Below, piece after piece: positions 1 to 10,419 of a stretch of 64,000 bases of DNA. The DNA is taken from contig NZ_AMQY01000023.1 of NCBI RefSeq assembly GCF_000334215.1, positions 248,001 through 312,000 of the forward strand. The letters are read 5' to 3'. Positions within the stretch are counted from its first letter, which is position 1. Each line of letters starts with the position of its first letter. The notes under the pieces were generated by a model, which saw nothing but the letters and a program-made list of their open reading frames with translations, had not been told where the DNA came from and searched no databases. The stretch comes from Vreelandella jeotgali Hwa (lineage in GTDB: Bacteria > Pseudomonadota > Gammaproteobacteria > Pseudomonadales > Halomonadaceae). Made by a program: the position numbers and the translations under genes.

Positions 1-1632
1 CGAAGCCGTGTCGTAGTAGGTCTTGACCTTGAGGTCCTCGGCGCTGGCGCCGAAATTGAGCCGCGACAGCTCGCTGATCGGATAGCCGAAGTTGATACCG
101 GCACCGAAGGAGTCGGTGGAATAGGTCGAGATATCCGAGTCTTCATAGTCGGTTTCGCGGTAGAAGACGTTATAGCCCCGGGATACCCCGTTAATCGTCC
201 AGTAGGGGTCGGTAAAACCGAAGTTGACGCTGGTAAAGGTATCGCTGCGCTGGGCGCCGAGGTTGACGCGGTTACCCGTGCCGAGGAAGTTTTTCTGCGA
301 CAGCGAGGCGCCGTAGATGACCCCGGCGCTCTGCGAGAAGCCGATGCTGGCGGAGATCGATCCCGAAGGCTGCTCTTCAACGTCATAGGTGACGTCGAGC
401 TTGTCGGGCTCGCCGGGCACGCGCCGGGTATCGACCTCGACCTGGCTGAAGAACCCGAGCCGGTTGAGGCGCTGCCGCGACTGGGTAATCGAATCGGTAG
501 ACGCCGGCGCGCCTTCCATCTGGGTCATCTCCCGGCGCAACACCTCGTCCTGGGTGGTGGTGTTGCCCCGGAACTCGATGCGGCGCACATAGGTTCGCCT
601 GCCGGGCTCCACATTGAGCACCAGGTCCACGGTACCGTCGGCGTTCATCTCGGGCCGACTGTTGACCTCGGCAAAGGCGAAGCCTTCAGCGCCCAGCCGC
701 TGACGCAGCGCTTCGCTGGAATCATTGAGCTTGCTGCGCGAGAACCGCTGGCCGCGCTCGACCTGCAGCAACTTGCGGGCTTCGCTCTCGGCAATGGTCA
801 GGTCACCGTCAAAACGGATGTCTCCCACCTGATACTGCTGGCCCTCATCCACGTTGAGGGTGATATAGATATTGGTTTTTTCCGGCCCGATGGAAACCTG
901 GGTCGACGTGACCTCGAAGTTGGCGTAGCCGCGATCGAGATAGTACGAACGCAGCCGCTCGATATCGCCGGACAGCGCTTCGCGGGAATACTCGTCGCTG
1001 GAAAACCAGCCGAAAAACCATCCCGGCCTGTCCTCGAGCTCGAACAGATCGCGCAGGGTGTCGTCGTCAAAGGCGCTGTTGCCGACGATGTTGATCTGGT
1101 GGATTTTGGCTACGTCGCCCTCATTGATATCGATGTTGACCTTGACGCGGCCGGTATCGACCTCTTCAACATTGGCATCAATGCGCGCGCTATAGCGCCC
1201 CTGAGCCTGATAGACGCTTTCGAGTTCGCGCTGGATTTCTTCCAGGGTGGAAAGCTCAAGCACCTGGCCTTCGGACAGGCCGGCCTCGCTGAGCCCCTTG
1301 CGCAGATCCTCTTCCTTGATCTGGTCGTTGCCGCTGATATCCAGGCGGGCGATGGTCGGGCGCTCGACCACCTTGACCACCAGGACGTCGCCTTCGCGCG
1401 CCAGGGAGACGTCGTCGAACAGTCCGGTGGCGAACAGCTCGCGGGCGGCATCGGCCAGCTCGCGCTCGCTGACGGTATCGCTGGCGCTTACCGGAAAAGC
1501 GTTGAAGACCGAGGCGGCGGAGACCCGCTTGAGTCCTTCTACACGAATGTCGGAAACGTCAAAGGGTTGTGCCTGGGCGCTGCCGGCAGCCGCCAACAGA
1601 AATGCCGCCATTCCAAGGGTCTTGATTTTCAT
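1..1632 (-). CDS. bamA: Outer membrane assembly factor BamA (3' end cut by window edge)
   Basis: BamA inserts beta-barrel proteins into the outer membrane as the core of the BAM complex. The reading frame is open from the ATG at 1632 to the window edge, giving 544 codons of an approximately 800-residue family; the missing part is the distal barrel. The N-terminus is a signal peptide (MKIKTLGMAAFLLAAAG, then SAQAQ). POTRA domains follow to about residue 420 and the barrel then begins (region reading SASIGFSQSAGVIYG). It is the last visible gene of the rpsB-to-bamA cluster, 99 bp after rseP. That is its usual position and fits co-regulation with envelope stress functions. The identification is firm; only the C-terminus is unseen. 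Confidence 0.96.
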   Translation of the reverse strand, partial: MKIKTLGMAAFLLAAAGSAQAQPFDVSDIRVEGLKRVSAASVFNAFPVSASDTVSERELADAARELFATGLFDDVSLAREGDVLVVKVVERPTIARLDISGNDQIKEEDLRKGLSEAGLSEGQVLELSTLEEIQRELESVYQAQGRYSARIDANVEEVDTGRVKVNIDINEGDVAKIHQINIVGNSAFDDDTLRDLFELEDRPGWFFGWFSSDEYSREALSGDIERLRSYYLDRGYANFEVTSTQVSIGPEKTNIYITLNVDEGQQYQVGDIRFDGDLTIAESEARKLLQVERGQRFSRSKLNDSSEALRQRLGAEGFAFAEVNSRPEMNADGTVDLVLNVEPGRRTYVRRIEFRGNTTTQDEVLRREMTQMEGAPASTDSITQSRQRLNRLGFFSQVEVDTRRVPGEPDKLDVTYDVEEQPSGSISASIGFSQSAGVIYGASLSQKNFLGTGNRVNLGAQRSDTFTSVNFGFTDPYWTINGVSRGYNVFYRETDYEDSDISTYSTDSFGAGINFGYPISELSRLNFGASAEDLKVKTYYDTAS

Positions 1633-1731
1633 GCAATCAGTTCGCTCGCGTTGGTCTGCCCACCGTGTCAGACAGGCACCATATACATTTGTGCAGGCAG
1701 ATGACAATACACGCTGCCTTTGCACGCGTCG

Positions 1732-3120
1732 TTACCACAGGCGCATCACATCAAAATACAGCGCCATGATCATCAGGGTACCCACTACCGCCAGCCCGAT
1801 TCTCAGGCCTACGCCCTGGGCACGCTCGGAAACCGGGCGCCCACGCACCAGCTCCACGACCTGGTAAAGCAGGTGGCCGCCGTCCAGTACCGGAATGGGC
1901 AGCAGGTTCAGCACCCCGAGGCTGATGGACAGATACGCCAAAAAGCCCACAAAGGCGTCGAGCCCGGCGCGTGCCGAATCGCCGGAAATTCGGGCAATGG
2001 TCACCGGCCCCGACAGGTTGGATGGCGAAATCAGCCCCGTCAGCATCTTGCGGATCGAATCCAGCGTCAGCCGGGTCATTTCCGCGGTGCGCGATACCGC
2101 CTTGCCCACCGACGCCAGGGGGCCGAAACGAATGCTGCGACGCATCTCGTCGGGCCACTCGGCGGACGCCACGCCGGCACCGATATAGCCGATGCCGCCG
2201 TCGGCGCTGCCCGCCTCACGACGCCTTGTATCGCTGTCCGGGCGCTGACGGCCGGGCGTCAGTTTGACGCTTCGGACATCGCCATCGCGCTTGACGCCGA
2301 GCGTCAGCGTCTCCCCCGGACTCTGTCGAATACGTCGGACAAAGGCCATCCAGTCCTCGATGGGCTCGCCATTGACGCCGACGATGCGGTCGCCGGCCCG
2401 GAGCCCGGCCTGCGACGCCGCCTCACCGTCGACAATCTGTCCCAGCACCGGCGGCAGTGCCGGCTGCCAGGGCGTAATGCCCAGACTCTTCAGCGGCCTG
2501 GGCGGATCCTGCTGTACCAGATAGCGCTCTACCGGCAGCGTATAGCGCCGAGCTTGCCCGGCATCTTCCGAACGCGCCCTGATAACCAGCTCGCCGTCGT
2601 GACCGATCAGGCTGACCAGCGCCAGGTTGACGTCTTCCCAGGACCGGACCGCTTCGCCCTGAATCCCGGTCAACTCGTCGCCCGGGTGCAGACCGGCCTC
2701 GTCAGCTGGAGAATCCGGCGCCACCGTGCCGACCTGGGGCACAACAACGCTGGTCCCCATGACAAACAGCGCCCAGTAGGCCACCACGGCGAGGAGGAAG
2801 TTGGCCGCAGGACCGGCCGCCACCACCGCCATACGCTGCCCGACGCTCTTGCGGTTAAATGCGCGGTGCTGCTCTTCCGACGGCACGGGCGCTTCGCGCT
2901 CGTCGAGCATTTTGACATAGCCGCCCAGCGGAATCGCCGCTACGGCGAACTCGGTGCCGTAACGATCCACCCGGGACCAAAGCGGCTTGCCGAAGCCCAC
3001 GCTGAAACGCAACACCTTGACGCCGCAGCGGCGCGCCACCCAGAAGTGGCCAAACTCGTGAAAGGTGACCAGCAGGCCCAGCACCACGATAACCGCCAGC
3101 ACGTTTTGTATCAGATCCAT
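1732..3120 (-). CDS. rseP: Site-2 intramembrane zinc protease RseP
   Basis: RseP cleaves the anti-sigma factor RseA within the inner membrane after DegS, releasing sigma-E, and also clears signal-peptide remnants. It is 462 residues, the usual length. The zinc-binding HEFGH motif lies in the first transmembrane segment at residues 21-25. Two periplasmic PDZ domains occupy roughly residues 110-290, and the second catalytic motif (PIPVLDGGH) is near residues 408-416 before the last membrane segments. It sits between dxr and bamA. A sigma-E-like promoter upstream of rpoH at 26544-26570 fits an intact RseP/sigma-E pathway in this organism. Confidence 0.96.
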   Translation of the reverse strand: MDLIQNVLAVIVVLGLLVTFHEFGHFWVARRCGVKVLRFSVGFGKPLWSRVDRYGTEFAVAAIPLGGYVKMLDEREAPVPSEEQHRAFNRKSVGQRMAVVAAGPAANFLLAVVAYWALFVMGTSVVVPQVGTVAPDSPADEAGLHPGDELTGIQGEAVRSWEDVNLALVSLIGHDGELVIRARSEDAGQARRYTLPVERYLVQQDPPRPLKSLGITPWQPALPPVLGQIVDGEAASQAGLRAGDRIVGVNGEPIEDWMAFVRRIRQSPGETLTLGVKRDGDVRSVKLTPGRQRPDSDTRRREAGSADGGIGYIGAGVASAEWPDEMRRSIRFGPLASVGKAVSRTAEMTRLTLDSIRKMLTGLISPSNLSGPVTIARISGDSARAGLDAFVGFLAYLSISLGVLNLLPIPVLDGGHLLYQVVELVRGRPVSERAQGVGLRIGLAVVGTLMIMALYFDVMRLW

Positions 3121-3153
3121 CGGGGATGTCCTCCTGTACGCGTGCCGCGCGGG

Positions 3154-4359
3154 TCAAGCGGGTGGTCGGGCATGGCGCACCAGCTGCTGCTGTGCCGATT
3201 CCCGGGCTCGACGATCGGCGTCGACCACGGCGTCGATACTGTCGGCCCGGGCTACCGGCTGGCTTTCCAGCACGTCTTCGACGACCCGGGCGATATCGGT
3301 AAACCCCAGCTGGCCGTCAAGAAACGCCGCCACCGCGACTTCGTTGGCCGCGTTGAGCACCGCGGGCGCCGTGCCGCCGGCCAACATGGCCTCTCTGGCC
3401 AGCCGCAGGCAGGGAAAGCGCGCCTCGTCGGGGGACTCAAAGTCGAGCCGCGCGACCTTGAACAGGTCCAGCGCGGCGACCCCGGCGTCAATACGCTCGG
3501 GCCAGGCCAGGCCGTAGGCAATCGGCGTGCGCATGTCGGGATTGCCCATCTGGGCAAGTACCGAGCCGTCGTCGTAGGCGGCCATCGAGTGCACCACGCT
3601 CTGCGGATGCACCACCACCTGTATCTGCGCCGGGTCGGCGTCGAACAGCCAGCAGGCTTCGATCAGCTCGAGGCCCTTGTTCATCAGGGTGGCGCTATCC
3701 ACGGAAATCTTGCGGCCCATGGACCAGTTGGGGTGCGCGCAGGCCTGGTCGGGCGTGACCTGCTCAAGCGCTGCCGACCCCAGATGCCGAAATGGCCCGC
3801 CCGAAGCGGTCAGCAACAGCTGCGAGACGCCGTGACGGGACAGCCCGCCGCGATATCCGTCTGGTAGACACTGGTAGATGGCATTATGTTCCGAGTCGAT
3901 CGGCAGCAGCGTGGCGCCGGCAGCTGCCACGGCGTCCATGAACAGCGCGCCGCTCATCACCAGCGCCTCCTTGTTGGCCAGGAGTACGCGCTTGCCGGCC
4001 CGGGCAGCCGCGAGAGACGGCAACAGCCCCGCGCTGCCGACAATGGCCGCCATCACGGTATCCGAGGCGCCGTCCCCGGCCACGTCGCAAAGCGCGTCTA
4101 CGCCGGCCGCCACATCGGTAGGCACCGCGGCCGTCGCCAGCTCGTGGCGCAGCCAGGCGGCATCCTCTTCATCGTCGAGCACCGCCACCGCCGGGCGATG
4201 CGTCAGGCACTGGGCCAGCAACGCCTCGCGGGAGGTATGAGCGGTCAATGCCTGCACCCGGTAGCGCTGTGGGTGGCGGGCAATGACATCCAGCGTGCTT
4301 TGGCCGATGGAGCCCGTGGAACCCAGTACGGTAACCCGGCGAACGGTGGCGTGGGTCAT
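3154..4359 (-). CDS. dxr: 1-deoxy-D-xylulose 5-phosphate reductoisomerase
   Basis: Dxr (IspC) converts deoxyxylulose phosphate to methylerythritol phosphate using NADPH, the committed step of non-mevalonate isoprenoid synthesis. The 401-residue protein begins with a dinucleotide fold (GSTGSIGQS at residues 13-21). It carries the metal/substrate motif DSEHNAIYQ and the central HPQSVVHSM segment typical of the family. Its ATG overlaps the cdsA stop by 4 bases (ATGA), indicating translational coupling. Isoprenoid supply, UppS (undecaprenyl chain) and CdsA (phospholipid precursor) are therefore made from one transcript. Confidence 0.96.
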   Translation of the reverse strand: MTHATVRRVTVLGSTGSIGQSTLDVIARHPQRYRVQALTAHTSREALLAQCLTHRPAVAVLDDEEDAAWLRHELATAAVPTDVAAGVDALCDVAGDGASDTVMAAIVGSAGLLPSLAAARAGKRVLLANKEALVMSGALFMDAVAAAGATLLPIDSEHNAIYQCLPDGYRGGLSRHGVSQLLLTASGGPFRHLGSAALEQVTPDQACAHPNWSMGRKISVDSATLMNKGLELIEACWLFDADPAQIQVVVHPQSVVHSMAAYDDGSVLAQMGNPDMRTPIAYGLAWPERIDAGVAALDLFKVARLDFESPDEARFPCLRLAREAMLAGGTAPAVLNAANEVAVAAFLDGQLGFTDIARVVEDVLESQPVARADSIDAVVDADRRARESAQQQLVRHARPPA

Positions 4360-5168
4360 ATCGGCAGCACCTGCAGGTACAGGAGAGCAAATATCGGCAC
4401 CGCCGCCGTCAGGCTGTCAATGCGGTCGAGCACCCCGCCATGACCGGGCAGGATGGCGCTGGCATCCTTGATGCCGCGCTGACGCTTGAGCATGCTTTCC
4501 AGCAGGTCGCCCAGCACCGACACCAGGGTAACGCCGGCGGTAGCCATCAGCAGGGCAATCGTGGGCGCCATAGCCGCAAGCTGCCAGACGCCAAAGCCCA
4601 GCGCGACAAGCGCCGTGGCCGCCATACCGCCGAACACGCCCTCCCAGGATTTCCCCGGGCTGACGCCGGGCGCCAGCTTGCGCCGGCCAAAAGCGCGGCC
4701 GGCAAAATAGGCGCCGATATCCGCGGCCCAGACCACCAGCAGCACAAAGAGTAGCCAGATGCCGCCCGGCTCGCTCTCGCGCAGGGCATTGAATCCCACC
4801 CAGCACGGCACCAGCACCCAGAGCGCCATGCACAGCTGCACCGGCGTGGTGTCCCAGCGGGTGCTGTCGGCCGGATAGCGCGACACCCAGTAACCGTTGG
4901 CCATCCAGCCCAGCGCGCCGACAACCAGCGGCCATACCGCCGTGCCGGCCCCGGTCAGCCACAGCGCCAGCAGCACCAGCGCCAGCGCCGCGACGGCCAG
5001 CCCCCGGTGGCGTAGCGAGGAGAGGCCGGCGAGGTTGGTCCACTCCCAGCCGCCCAGCAGGACAACAGCGGCCGCAAAGAGCGCAAAAGCGCCGCCTTCC
5101 AGGCCAAAAAAACCGGCCAGCACCAGCGGTGCCAGCCAGGCGGCGGTAATGATTCGTTGTTTAAGCAC
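4356..5168 (-). CDS. cdsA: Phosphatidate cytidylyltransferase
   Basis: CdsA makes CDP-diacylglycerol from phosphatidic acid and CTP in the inner membrane, the branch point of phospholipid synthesis. The 270 residues are mostly hydrophobic, with about seven or eight predicted membrane segments. The C-terminal part holds the family signature ([18 protein letters not shown] followed by DRID). Translation starts at a GTG inside the last codons of uppS, an 8-base overlap, and the stop overlaps dxr. Identification is secure from the signature and the context. Confidence 0.95.
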   Translation of the reverse strand: MLKQRIITAAWLAPLVLAGFFGLEGGAFALFAAAVVLLGGWEWTNLAGLSSLRHRGLAVAALALVLLALWLTGAGTAVWPLVVGALGWMANGYWVSRYPADSTRWDTTPVQLCMALWVLVPCWVGFNALRESEPGGIWLLFVLLVVWAADIGAYFAGRAFGRRKLAPGVSPGKSWEGVFGGMAATALVALGFGVWQLAAMAPTIALLMATAGVTLVSVLGDLLESMLKRQRGIKDASAILPGHGGVLDRIDSLTAAVPIFALLYLQVLPI

Positions 5169-5982
5169 CCCGGGTCTCTACCTGTTCGTCGGTCATGCCA
5201 AAACGCCGTTGGCGTCCGGCGAAGCTGTCGAGGGCCGCATCCAGCGCTTCGGCGCCGAAATCCGGCCACAACAGCGGGGAAAAATACAGTTCGGCGTAGG
5301 CCAGCTGCCAGATCATGAAGTTGGAGAGGCGCTGCTCGCCGCTGGTACGAATGCACAGATCCACCGGCGGCACGCCGCTGGTGGCCATGGTCTGATCCAT
5401 GCGCTCGGCGTTGACGTCGGAGGCGTCGATGTCACCCGCCGCCACCTGCTCCGCCAGGCGCCTTGCCGCACAGGCAATATCCCATTGGCCGCCGTAGTTG
5501 GCGGCCACCACCAGGTGCATGCCGGCGTTGTCCCGGGTCAGGGTTTCGGCGTCCTCGATACGCTGCTGAATGGCGTGGGAAAACGCCTGGCGATCGCCCA
5601 GAATGGTCAGTCGTACACCGTGACGGTGAAGCTTTTTGACCTCGCGCTTCAGCGCCAGCAAAAACAGCTCCATCAGCGCGCTGACCTCGGCCGCCGGGCG
5701 CTTCCAGTTCTCGCTGGAAAAGGCAAACAGGCTCAGGGTTTCCACACCCCGCTCGGCAGCGCGGCGGATTACCGTGCGCACCGACTCGACGCCGGCGCGG
5801 TGGCCGCGAACGCCGGACAAACCTCGCTGCCTGGCCCAGCGGTTGTTGCCATCCATGATAATGGCCAGGTGCGACGGCACGCCGGCGGGCCTGGCGGAAG
5901 CCGGAGAAAAGGAAGGCGCATTGGTTTCCGTGCAGGATTCACCGGCATTGGCCGGTGCTGCATCAGGCTGCGGTGGCGTCAT
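5161..5982 (-). CDS. uppS: Undecaprenyl diphosphate synthase
   Basis: UppS adds eight isopentenyl units in cis to farnesyl diphosphate, making the C55 lipid carrier for peptidoglycan and O-antigen. The catalytic motif IIMDGNNRWARQRG places the essential Asp at residue 44, and the C-terminal motif RTSGEQRLSNFMIW is intact. The protein has about 30 extra Ala/Pro/Ser-rich residues before the conserved core compared with the roughly 250-residue enzymes. A later start is possible, but there is no good internal ATG before the motif. It lies 48 bp downstream of frr. Confidence 0.95.
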   Translation of the reverse strand: MTPPQPDAAPANAGESCTETNAPSFSPASARPAGVPSHLAIIMDGNNRWARQRGLSGVRGHRAGVESVRTVIRRAAERGVETLSLFAFSSENWKRPAAEVSALMELFLLALKREVKKLHRHGVRLTILGDRQAFSHAIQQRIEDAETLTRDNAGMHLVVAANYGGQWDIACAARRLAEQVAAGDIDASDVNAERMDQTMATSGVPPVDLCIRTSGEQRLSNFMIWQLAYAELYFSPLLWPDFGAEALDAALDSFAGRQRRFGMTDEQVETRGA

Positions 5983-6030
5983 GGCGTCTCTTGCCCGGAG
6001 TCATGCGTAAAAACGACGTGCAGGAGCACG

Positions 6031-6588
6031 CTATACTTGCATCAGGTCGTCTTCCTTGGACGCCAGCGCCTTGTCGATATCGGCAATATGCTTATCGGTC
6101 AGCTTCTGGATGTCCTCTTCTCCCCGGCGCTGATCGTCTTCGCTGAGGTCTTTTTCCTTGAGCATGGTCTTGAAGCTGCCGTTGGCGTCGCGGCGTACGT
6201 TGCGCACGGCAACCCGCGCGTGTTCGGCTTCGCTGCGCGCCTGCTTGATGTAGCCCTTGCGCGTTTCCTCGGTGAGCATGGGCATGGGCACACGGATGAC
6301 CTTGCCGGCGCTGGCCGGGTTCAGTCCCAGATCGGAGGTCATGATGGCCTTCTCGACCTTGGGCACCATGCTGGCTTCCCAGGGGCTGACGGTGAGGGTG
6401 CGCGCGTCTTCCACGTTGATGGAAGCAACCTGATTCAACGGCACATTACCGCCGTAGTAGTCCACGGTCACCGAGTCCAGAATGCTCGGGTGCGCCCGCC
6501 CGGTACGAATCTTGTTGAAGTTGGTGTGCAGCGCTTCAACGCTCTTGTCCATGCGCGATGCTGCATCTTTGCGGATATCTTCGATCAC
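6031..6588 (-). CDS. frr: Ribosome recycling factor
   Basis: RRF, with EF-G, splits post-termination ribosomes. The 185-residue length equals that of the E. coli protein and the sequence reads as a typical RRF, including the conserved GRAHPSILD region and the C-terminal helix with [11 protein letters not shown]. Translation starts at a GTG at 6588, preceded by an AGGAT-type ribosome binding site. The gene follows pyrH by 16 bp, the universal pyrH-frr pair. Confidence 0.96.
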   Translation of the reverse strand: MIEDIRKDAASRMDKSVEALHTNFNKIRTGRAHPSILDSVTVDYYGGNVPLNQVASINVEDARTLTVSPWEASMVPKVEKAIMTSDLGLNPASAGKVIRVPMPMLTEETRKGYIKQARSEAEHARVAVRNVRRDANGSFKTMLKEKDLSEDDQRRGEEDIQKLTDKHIADIDKALASKEDDLMQV

Positions 6589-6604
6589 GTCTTTATCCTC
6601 CTGT

Positions 6605-7399
6605 TTACCCTTTGTTTATCAGCGTGCCTTCCTGGCCCCCGACCACCAGGTTCAACAGGGCACCAGGCTTGTGCATATCAAACACCCGCACCGGCATCTC
6701 ATGGTCACGTACCAGACAGATAGCGGTCAAATCCATCACGCCCAGCTTCTGATCCAGGGCGTCATCGTAGCTCAGCTGCTCATACTTGACCGCATCGGGG
6801 TGCCTGGCCGGGTCCTTGTCGTAGACGCCGTCTACCTTGGTGGCCTTGACCACCACATCCACGTCGACTTCGATGCCGCGCAGGCAGGCGGCCGAGTCGG
6901 TGGTAAAAAACGGGTTGCCGGTTCCCGCGGAGAAAAGCACGACATCGCCCGAGGTCAGATAGCGGATGGCCGAGCGGCGGTCGTAATGCTCGACGACACC
7001 GCTCATGGGAATCGATGACATGACCCGCGAGCGGATATTGGAGCGCTCCAGCGCATCGCGCATGGCCAGCGCATTCATGACCGTGGCCAGCATCCCCATG
7101 TGATCACCGGTCACGCGGTCCATACCGGCTTCGTTGAGCGCCGCGCCGCGAAACAGGTTGCCGCCGCCAATCACGATCCCCACCTGCACGCCGATACCCA
7201 CCAGCTGGCCGATTTCCAGCGCCAGGCGATCCAGCACCTTGGGATCGATCCCGAACTCGTGCTCGCCCATCAGCGCCTCACCCGAGAGCTTGAGCAGTAT
7301 GCGCTTGTAGTTCTTGTAGTTCGACTTGGAACCGGCGGGCTTCGCGTCTTCGGGCCTGGGCGCGACGGGGGATTGGGGTTCGTTTGTCTCACGGGTCAT
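6605..7399 (-). CDS. pyrH: UMP kinase
   Basis: PyrH phosphorylates UMP to UDP in pyrimidine synthesis. It is the hexameric bacterial enzyme, unrelated to eukaryotic UMP kinases. I chose the ATG at 7399 because AGGAG lies about six bases upstream; the frame is open to 7492 but that extension has no such signal. The resulting 264 residues include about 25 extra polar N-terminal residues before the conserved [15 protein letters not shown] start. The amino-acid-kinase fold continues with [13 protein letters not shown] and [12 protein letters not shown]. It sits between tsf and frr. Confidence 0.95.
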   Translation of the reverse strand: MTRETNEPQSPVAPRPEDAKPAGSKSNYKNYKRILLKLSGEALMGEHEFGIDPKVLDRLALEIGQLVGIGVQVGIVIGGGNLFRGAALNEAGMDRVTGDHMGMLATVMNALAMRDALERSNIRSRVMSSIPMSGVVEHYDRRSAIRYLTSGDVVLFSAGTGNPFFTTDSAACLRGIEVDVDVVVKATKVDGVYDKDPARHPDAVKYEQLSYDDALDQKLGVMDLTAICLVRDHEMPVRVFDMHKPGALLNLVVGGQEGTLINKG

Positions 7400-7472
7400 G
7401 GCAGCTCTCCTGAAGCGGGCCTGATGGCGGATGGAATGGCGATGGCTCCCGGCCAGGGGAGCAGACACACGA

Positions 7473-7496
7473 AGGCGTGCGCCGGGACGCACGCCT
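7473..7496 (-). other. Intergenic hairpin between tsf and pyrH
   Basis: A perfect 9-bp stem (AGGCGTGCG at 7473-7481 with CGCACGCCT at 7488-7496) encloses a 6-base loop just after the tsf stop. There is no following T-run on the minus strand, so it is not a canonical terminator. It could stabilise the tsf 3' end or give partial attenuation between tsf and pyrH. Confidence 0.55.
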
Positions 7497-7517
7497 CATG
7501 CGATGGAACGTCTGACC

Positions 7518-8387
7518 TTAAGCTCGGCCGGCCTGTTCCATGACTTCCTGGGCGAAGTCGACTTCCTCGACCTCGATGCCTTCACCCACTTCAAAACGGG
7601 TAAAGCTGTTGACCTCACCGCCGGCGGCCTTGACGTACTCGGCAACCGTTTGATCCGGGTCCTTGACGAACGCCTGCTCGGTCAAGCTGTTTTCCGCCAG
7701 GTACTTCTTGAGGCGGCCTTGAACCATCTTCTCGGCGATGTTCTCCGGCTTGCCCGCCATGTCCGGCTGCGCGAGGATAACGGCTTTTTCCTCGTCCAGC
7801 TGGTCCTGGGGCATGTCGTCCGGGCGTGCCGCCTTCGGGTTGATGGCCGCTACGTGCATGGCCACATCCCGCGCGGCTTCAACGGTGCCGCCGTCGAGAA
7901 CGGTCAGCGCGCCGATGCGGCTGCCGTGCACGTAGGCGCCCACGGTGTTGCCTTCGCCGGCATCGACCACCACGGCACGACGCACGCTGATGTTTTCGCC
8001 GATCTTCTGCACCAGCTCTTCGCGTGTCTTCTCCAGCTCGCCGTCCATTACCGCGGCGACGTCTTCGCTTTTGGCGTCGAAGAAGGCGTCCACGATGGTA
8101 TTGGCAAACGTCTTGAAGTTGTCGTCGCGGGCCACGAAGTCGGTTTCGGAGTTGATCTCGACCATCACGCCGTAGCTGCCGTCGTCGGCAATCCGGGTGA
8201 CTACCGCGCCTTCGGCGGCGGTACGGTCGGCTTTTTTCGCGGCCTTGAGGCCGGAGTTCTTGCGCAGGTTTTCAATGGCGACTTCGATATCGCCGTCGGT
8301 TTCGGTGAGTGCCTTTTTGCACTCCATCATGCCAAGGCCGGTGCGCTCGCGCAGTGCCTTGACCTGAGAGGCGCTGATAGCTGCCAT
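7518..8387 (-). CDS. tsf: Elongation factor Ts
   Basis: EF-Ts exchanges GDP for GTP on EF-Tu. The 289-residue protein has the N-terminal UBA-like region ([19 protein letters not shown]) and the EF-Tu-contacting TDFV motif at residues 82-85. The ATG at 8387 has an AGGTG-like site just upstream. It follows rpsB by about 90 bp with a hairpin between them, the classical rpsB-tsf operon. Confidence 0.97.
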   Translation of the reverse strand: MAAISASQVKALRERTGLGMMECKKALTETDGDIEVAIENLRKNSGLKAAKKADRTAAEGAVVTRIADDGSYGVMVEINSETDFVARDDNFKTFANTIVDAFFDAKSEDVAAVMDGELEKTREELVQKIGENISVRRAVVVDAGEGNTVGAYVHGSRIGALTVLDGGTVEAARDVAMHVAAINPKAARPDDMPQDQLDEEKAVILAQPDMAGKPENIAEKMVQGRLKKYLAENSLTEQAFVKDPDQTVAEYVKAAGGEVNSFTRFEVGEGIEVEEVDFAQEVMEQAGRA

Positions 8388-8431
8388 GGGAATTCACCTC
8401 TGGTAAGTCTGACTGAATGATGAAACGCCAT

Positions 8432-8457
8432 GGCCGGGAAGCGCTGGCTCCCCGGCC
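8432..8457 (-). other. rpsB-tsf intergenic hairpin, possible attenuator
   Basis: GGCCGGG at 8432-8438 pairs with CCCGGCC at 8451-8457, and the loop contains the small palindrome AGCGCT. It lies between the rpsB stop and the tsf start. The minus-strand sequence after it is only weakly T-rich, so partial attenuation or processing is more likely than full termination. Confidence 0.5.
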
Positions 8458-8478
8458 GGTACCACGGGCGAGCTGTGT

Positions 8479-9240
8479 TTACTCGGCGGCGGCACTCGGG
8501 TCGGCCTGGTCGGCGGCCGGTGCGGCTTCGTCGGTGACTTCGACGAATTCTTCCGGGTCGCCTTCCTTCGCGCTGGCGCAGGCATCGGCGATGGCCTTGA
8601 CGTAGATCTGGATGGCGCGGATGGAGTCATCGTTGCCCGGAATCACGTAGTCAACGCCGTCGGGGTTGGAGTTGGTATCCACTACGCCGATCACCGGAAT
8701 GCCCAGCTTGTTGGCCTCGTTGATCGCCAGGCGCTCGTGGTCAACATCCACAACAAACAGCGCGTCCGGCAGGCCGCCCATGTTCTTGATGCCGCCGATG
8801 GAGCGCTCGAGCTTGTCCTGCTCGCGGGTTGCCGTCAGCACCTCTTTCTTGACCAGCTTCTCGAAGGTGCCGTCTTCGCGCATGGCTTCCAGGTCGCGCA
8901 GACGCTTGATCGACTGACGAATGGTCTTGAAGTTGGTCAGCATACCGCCGAGCCAGCGGTGGTTGACGAACGGTTGGCCCACGCGATTGGCTTCTTCCTT
9001 GACAATCTTGCTGGCGCTGCGCTTGGTGCCCACAAACAGAATCTTGTTGTTGGCGGCGGCCATTTTGCCCACGATGTCGATGGCGTCGTTCAGCGCCGGC
9101 AGCGTGTGCTCAAGGTTGATGATATGGATCTTGTTGCGCGCACCGAAAATGTACCGGCCCATTTTGGGATTCCAGTACCGCGTCTGGTGGCCGAAGTGAG
9201 CGCCTGCCTTGAGCAGGTCACGCATATTGACGTGTGCCAT
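8479..9240 (-). CDS. rpsB: 30S ribosomal protein S2
   Basis: S2 is a late-assembling small-subunit protein that needs S1 docking and contacts the Shine-Dalgarno region. The start is the ATG at 9240 ([18 protein letters not shown]), with AGGAG eight bases upstream. The frame is open to 9321, but that extension has no ribosome binding site and is unlike any S2. The resulting 253 residues include an acidic Ala/Asp/Glu-rich tail. It heads the nine-gene minus-strand cluster; its promoter is placed at 9481-9509, leaving a leader of about 230 nt. Confidence 0.97.
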   Translation of the reverse strand: MAHVNMRDLLKAGAHFGHQTRYWNPKMGRYIFGARNKIHIINLEHTLPALNDAIDIVGKMAAANNKILFVGTKRSASKIVKEEANRVGQPFVNHRWLGGMLTNFKTIRQSIKRLRDLEAMREDGTFEKLVKKEVLTATREQDKLERSIGGIKNMGGLPDALFVVDVDHERLAINEANKLGIPVIGVVDTNSNPDGVDYVIPGNDDSIRAIQIYVKAIADACASAKEGDPEEFVEVTDEAAPAADQADPSAAAE

Positions 9241-9480
9241 GGTAAAACTCCTGAAACTCGGGTTAGGCCTCCATGCACCCCATGGATCCGACCGACGCCG
9301 CCGCAAGGCGTTCATCGGCACCCGGGACCATGTGCCGGTGCATGTGTGTTTTCAAGGCTTGCTTTGGTTGTCCTGCAGCGCGCCGCCGGGCGCCACGCTG
9401 CAACAGTGCGATTTCCCGCCGGTCCGGCTGCCCGGTATTTCGACTTCGGGCTGGCGGACGATTGCAGGAAAGCGCGCGGC

Positions 9481-9509
9481 TTTATACCATAGATCCCCGT
9501 CAAGATGAA
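9481..9509 (-). promoter_or_regulatory. Probable rpsB operon promoter
   Basis: On the minus strand TTCATC (9509-9504) and TATAAA (9486-9481) are separated by 17 bases. A GC-rich discriminator (GCCGCGCGC) follows, as at stringently controlled ribosomal promoters. The 9241-9627 intergenic region otherwise holds the untranslated rpsB leader, where S2 autoregulation would act, and the map promoter region on the other strand. Confidence 0.55.
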
Positions 9510-9627
9510 GTCGAAGCGCCCGGGTGTGCCGAGCAGCAGGCGTGTTTGAACGTCTGCGCTATGCCTTCTATTAAGTGCTGGCTTCAGCTTTTGCCACCCT
9601 CCTCCTGCCCAACGTAACCGAGAGTCC

Positions 9628-10419
9628 ATGAACGTCCCGATCAAAACGCCCGCCGAAATCGAAAAGATGCGCGAAGCCGGCCGCCAGGCCGCCAGCGTCT
9701 TTGAAATGCTCACGCCTCACGTCAAGGCGGGCATCACCACCGGTGAAATCGACCGCCTGTGCCACGACTACATCGTCAACGAGCTGGGCTCCACCCCGGC
9801 ACCGCTGAACTACCACGGTTTTCCCAAAGCGACGTGCACCTCGATCAACCATGTGGTCTGCCACGGCATCCCCGATGACGCCAAGAAGCTCAAGAAAGGC
9901 GACATCATGAACCTCGACATCACCGTCAAAACCGCCGACGGCTACCACGGCGATTCCAGCGTGATGTTCATTATCGGCGAAAGCATCAAGGGCGAACGCC
10001 TGAGCCGCGTTACCCGGGAATGTCTGTACAAAAGCATGGCGGCGATCAAACCCGGCGTGCACCTGTCGGAGCTGGCGCGGATTATCCAGCGCCACGCCGA
10101 GGATTACGGCTACTCGGTGGTACGCGACTTTTGCGGCCACGGCATCGGCGCCGGCTTTCACGAAGAGCCGCAGTTTCTCCACTACGACGGCTACTCCCCG
10201 GACGCCGATATCGAGCTTGCCGCCGGCATGTGCTTCACCATCGAGCCGATGATCAACACCGGCAGCTACCAAACCCGAGTGCTGCGCGACGGCTGGACGG
10301 CGGTCACCCGCGACCGTGGCCTGTCCGCCCAGTGGGAGCATACGCTGCTGGTCACCGAGACCGGCGTGGAAGTGCTCACCGCCCGCAGCGACGAAGACCT
10401 GAGCTTCATCGAGGGCTGA
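9628..10419 (+). CDS. map: Type I methionine aminopeptidase
   Basis: Map removes initiator methionine from nascent proteins. The 263-residue length is typical of class Ia. The binuclear metal ligands are visible in order: MNLDITVK (Asp), GYHGDSSVMF (Asp), FCGHGIG (His), TIEPM (Glu) and SAQWEHT (Glu). It is divergent from rpsB, the usual arrangement. Its stop overlaps the glnD start by one base (TGATG), so map and glnD are translationally coupled. Confidence 0.97.
   Translation: MNVPIKTPAEIEKMREAGRQAASVFEMLTPHVKAGITTGEIDRLCHDYIVNELGSTPAPLNYHGFPKATCTSINHVVCHGIPDDAKKLKKGDIMNLDITVKTADGYHGDSSVMFIIGESIKGERLSRVTRECLYKSMAAIKPGVHLSELARIIQRHAEDYGYSVVRDFCGHGIGAGFHEEPQFLHYDGYSPDADIELAAGMCFTIEPMINTGSYQTRVLRDGWTAVTRDRGLSAQWEHTLLVTETGVEVLTARSDEDLSFIEG

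Noticed and set aside
1720..3867. A 715-codon open frame on the plus strand across rseP and dxr
   Set aside because: It is antisense to two well-supported genes; in this GC-rich DNA such frames arise from third-position bias. It has no ribosome binding site or recognisable domain.
10020..10418. Upstream extension of glnD into map
   Set aside because: The frame stays open inside map, but the family N-terminus begins at the TGATG overlap.
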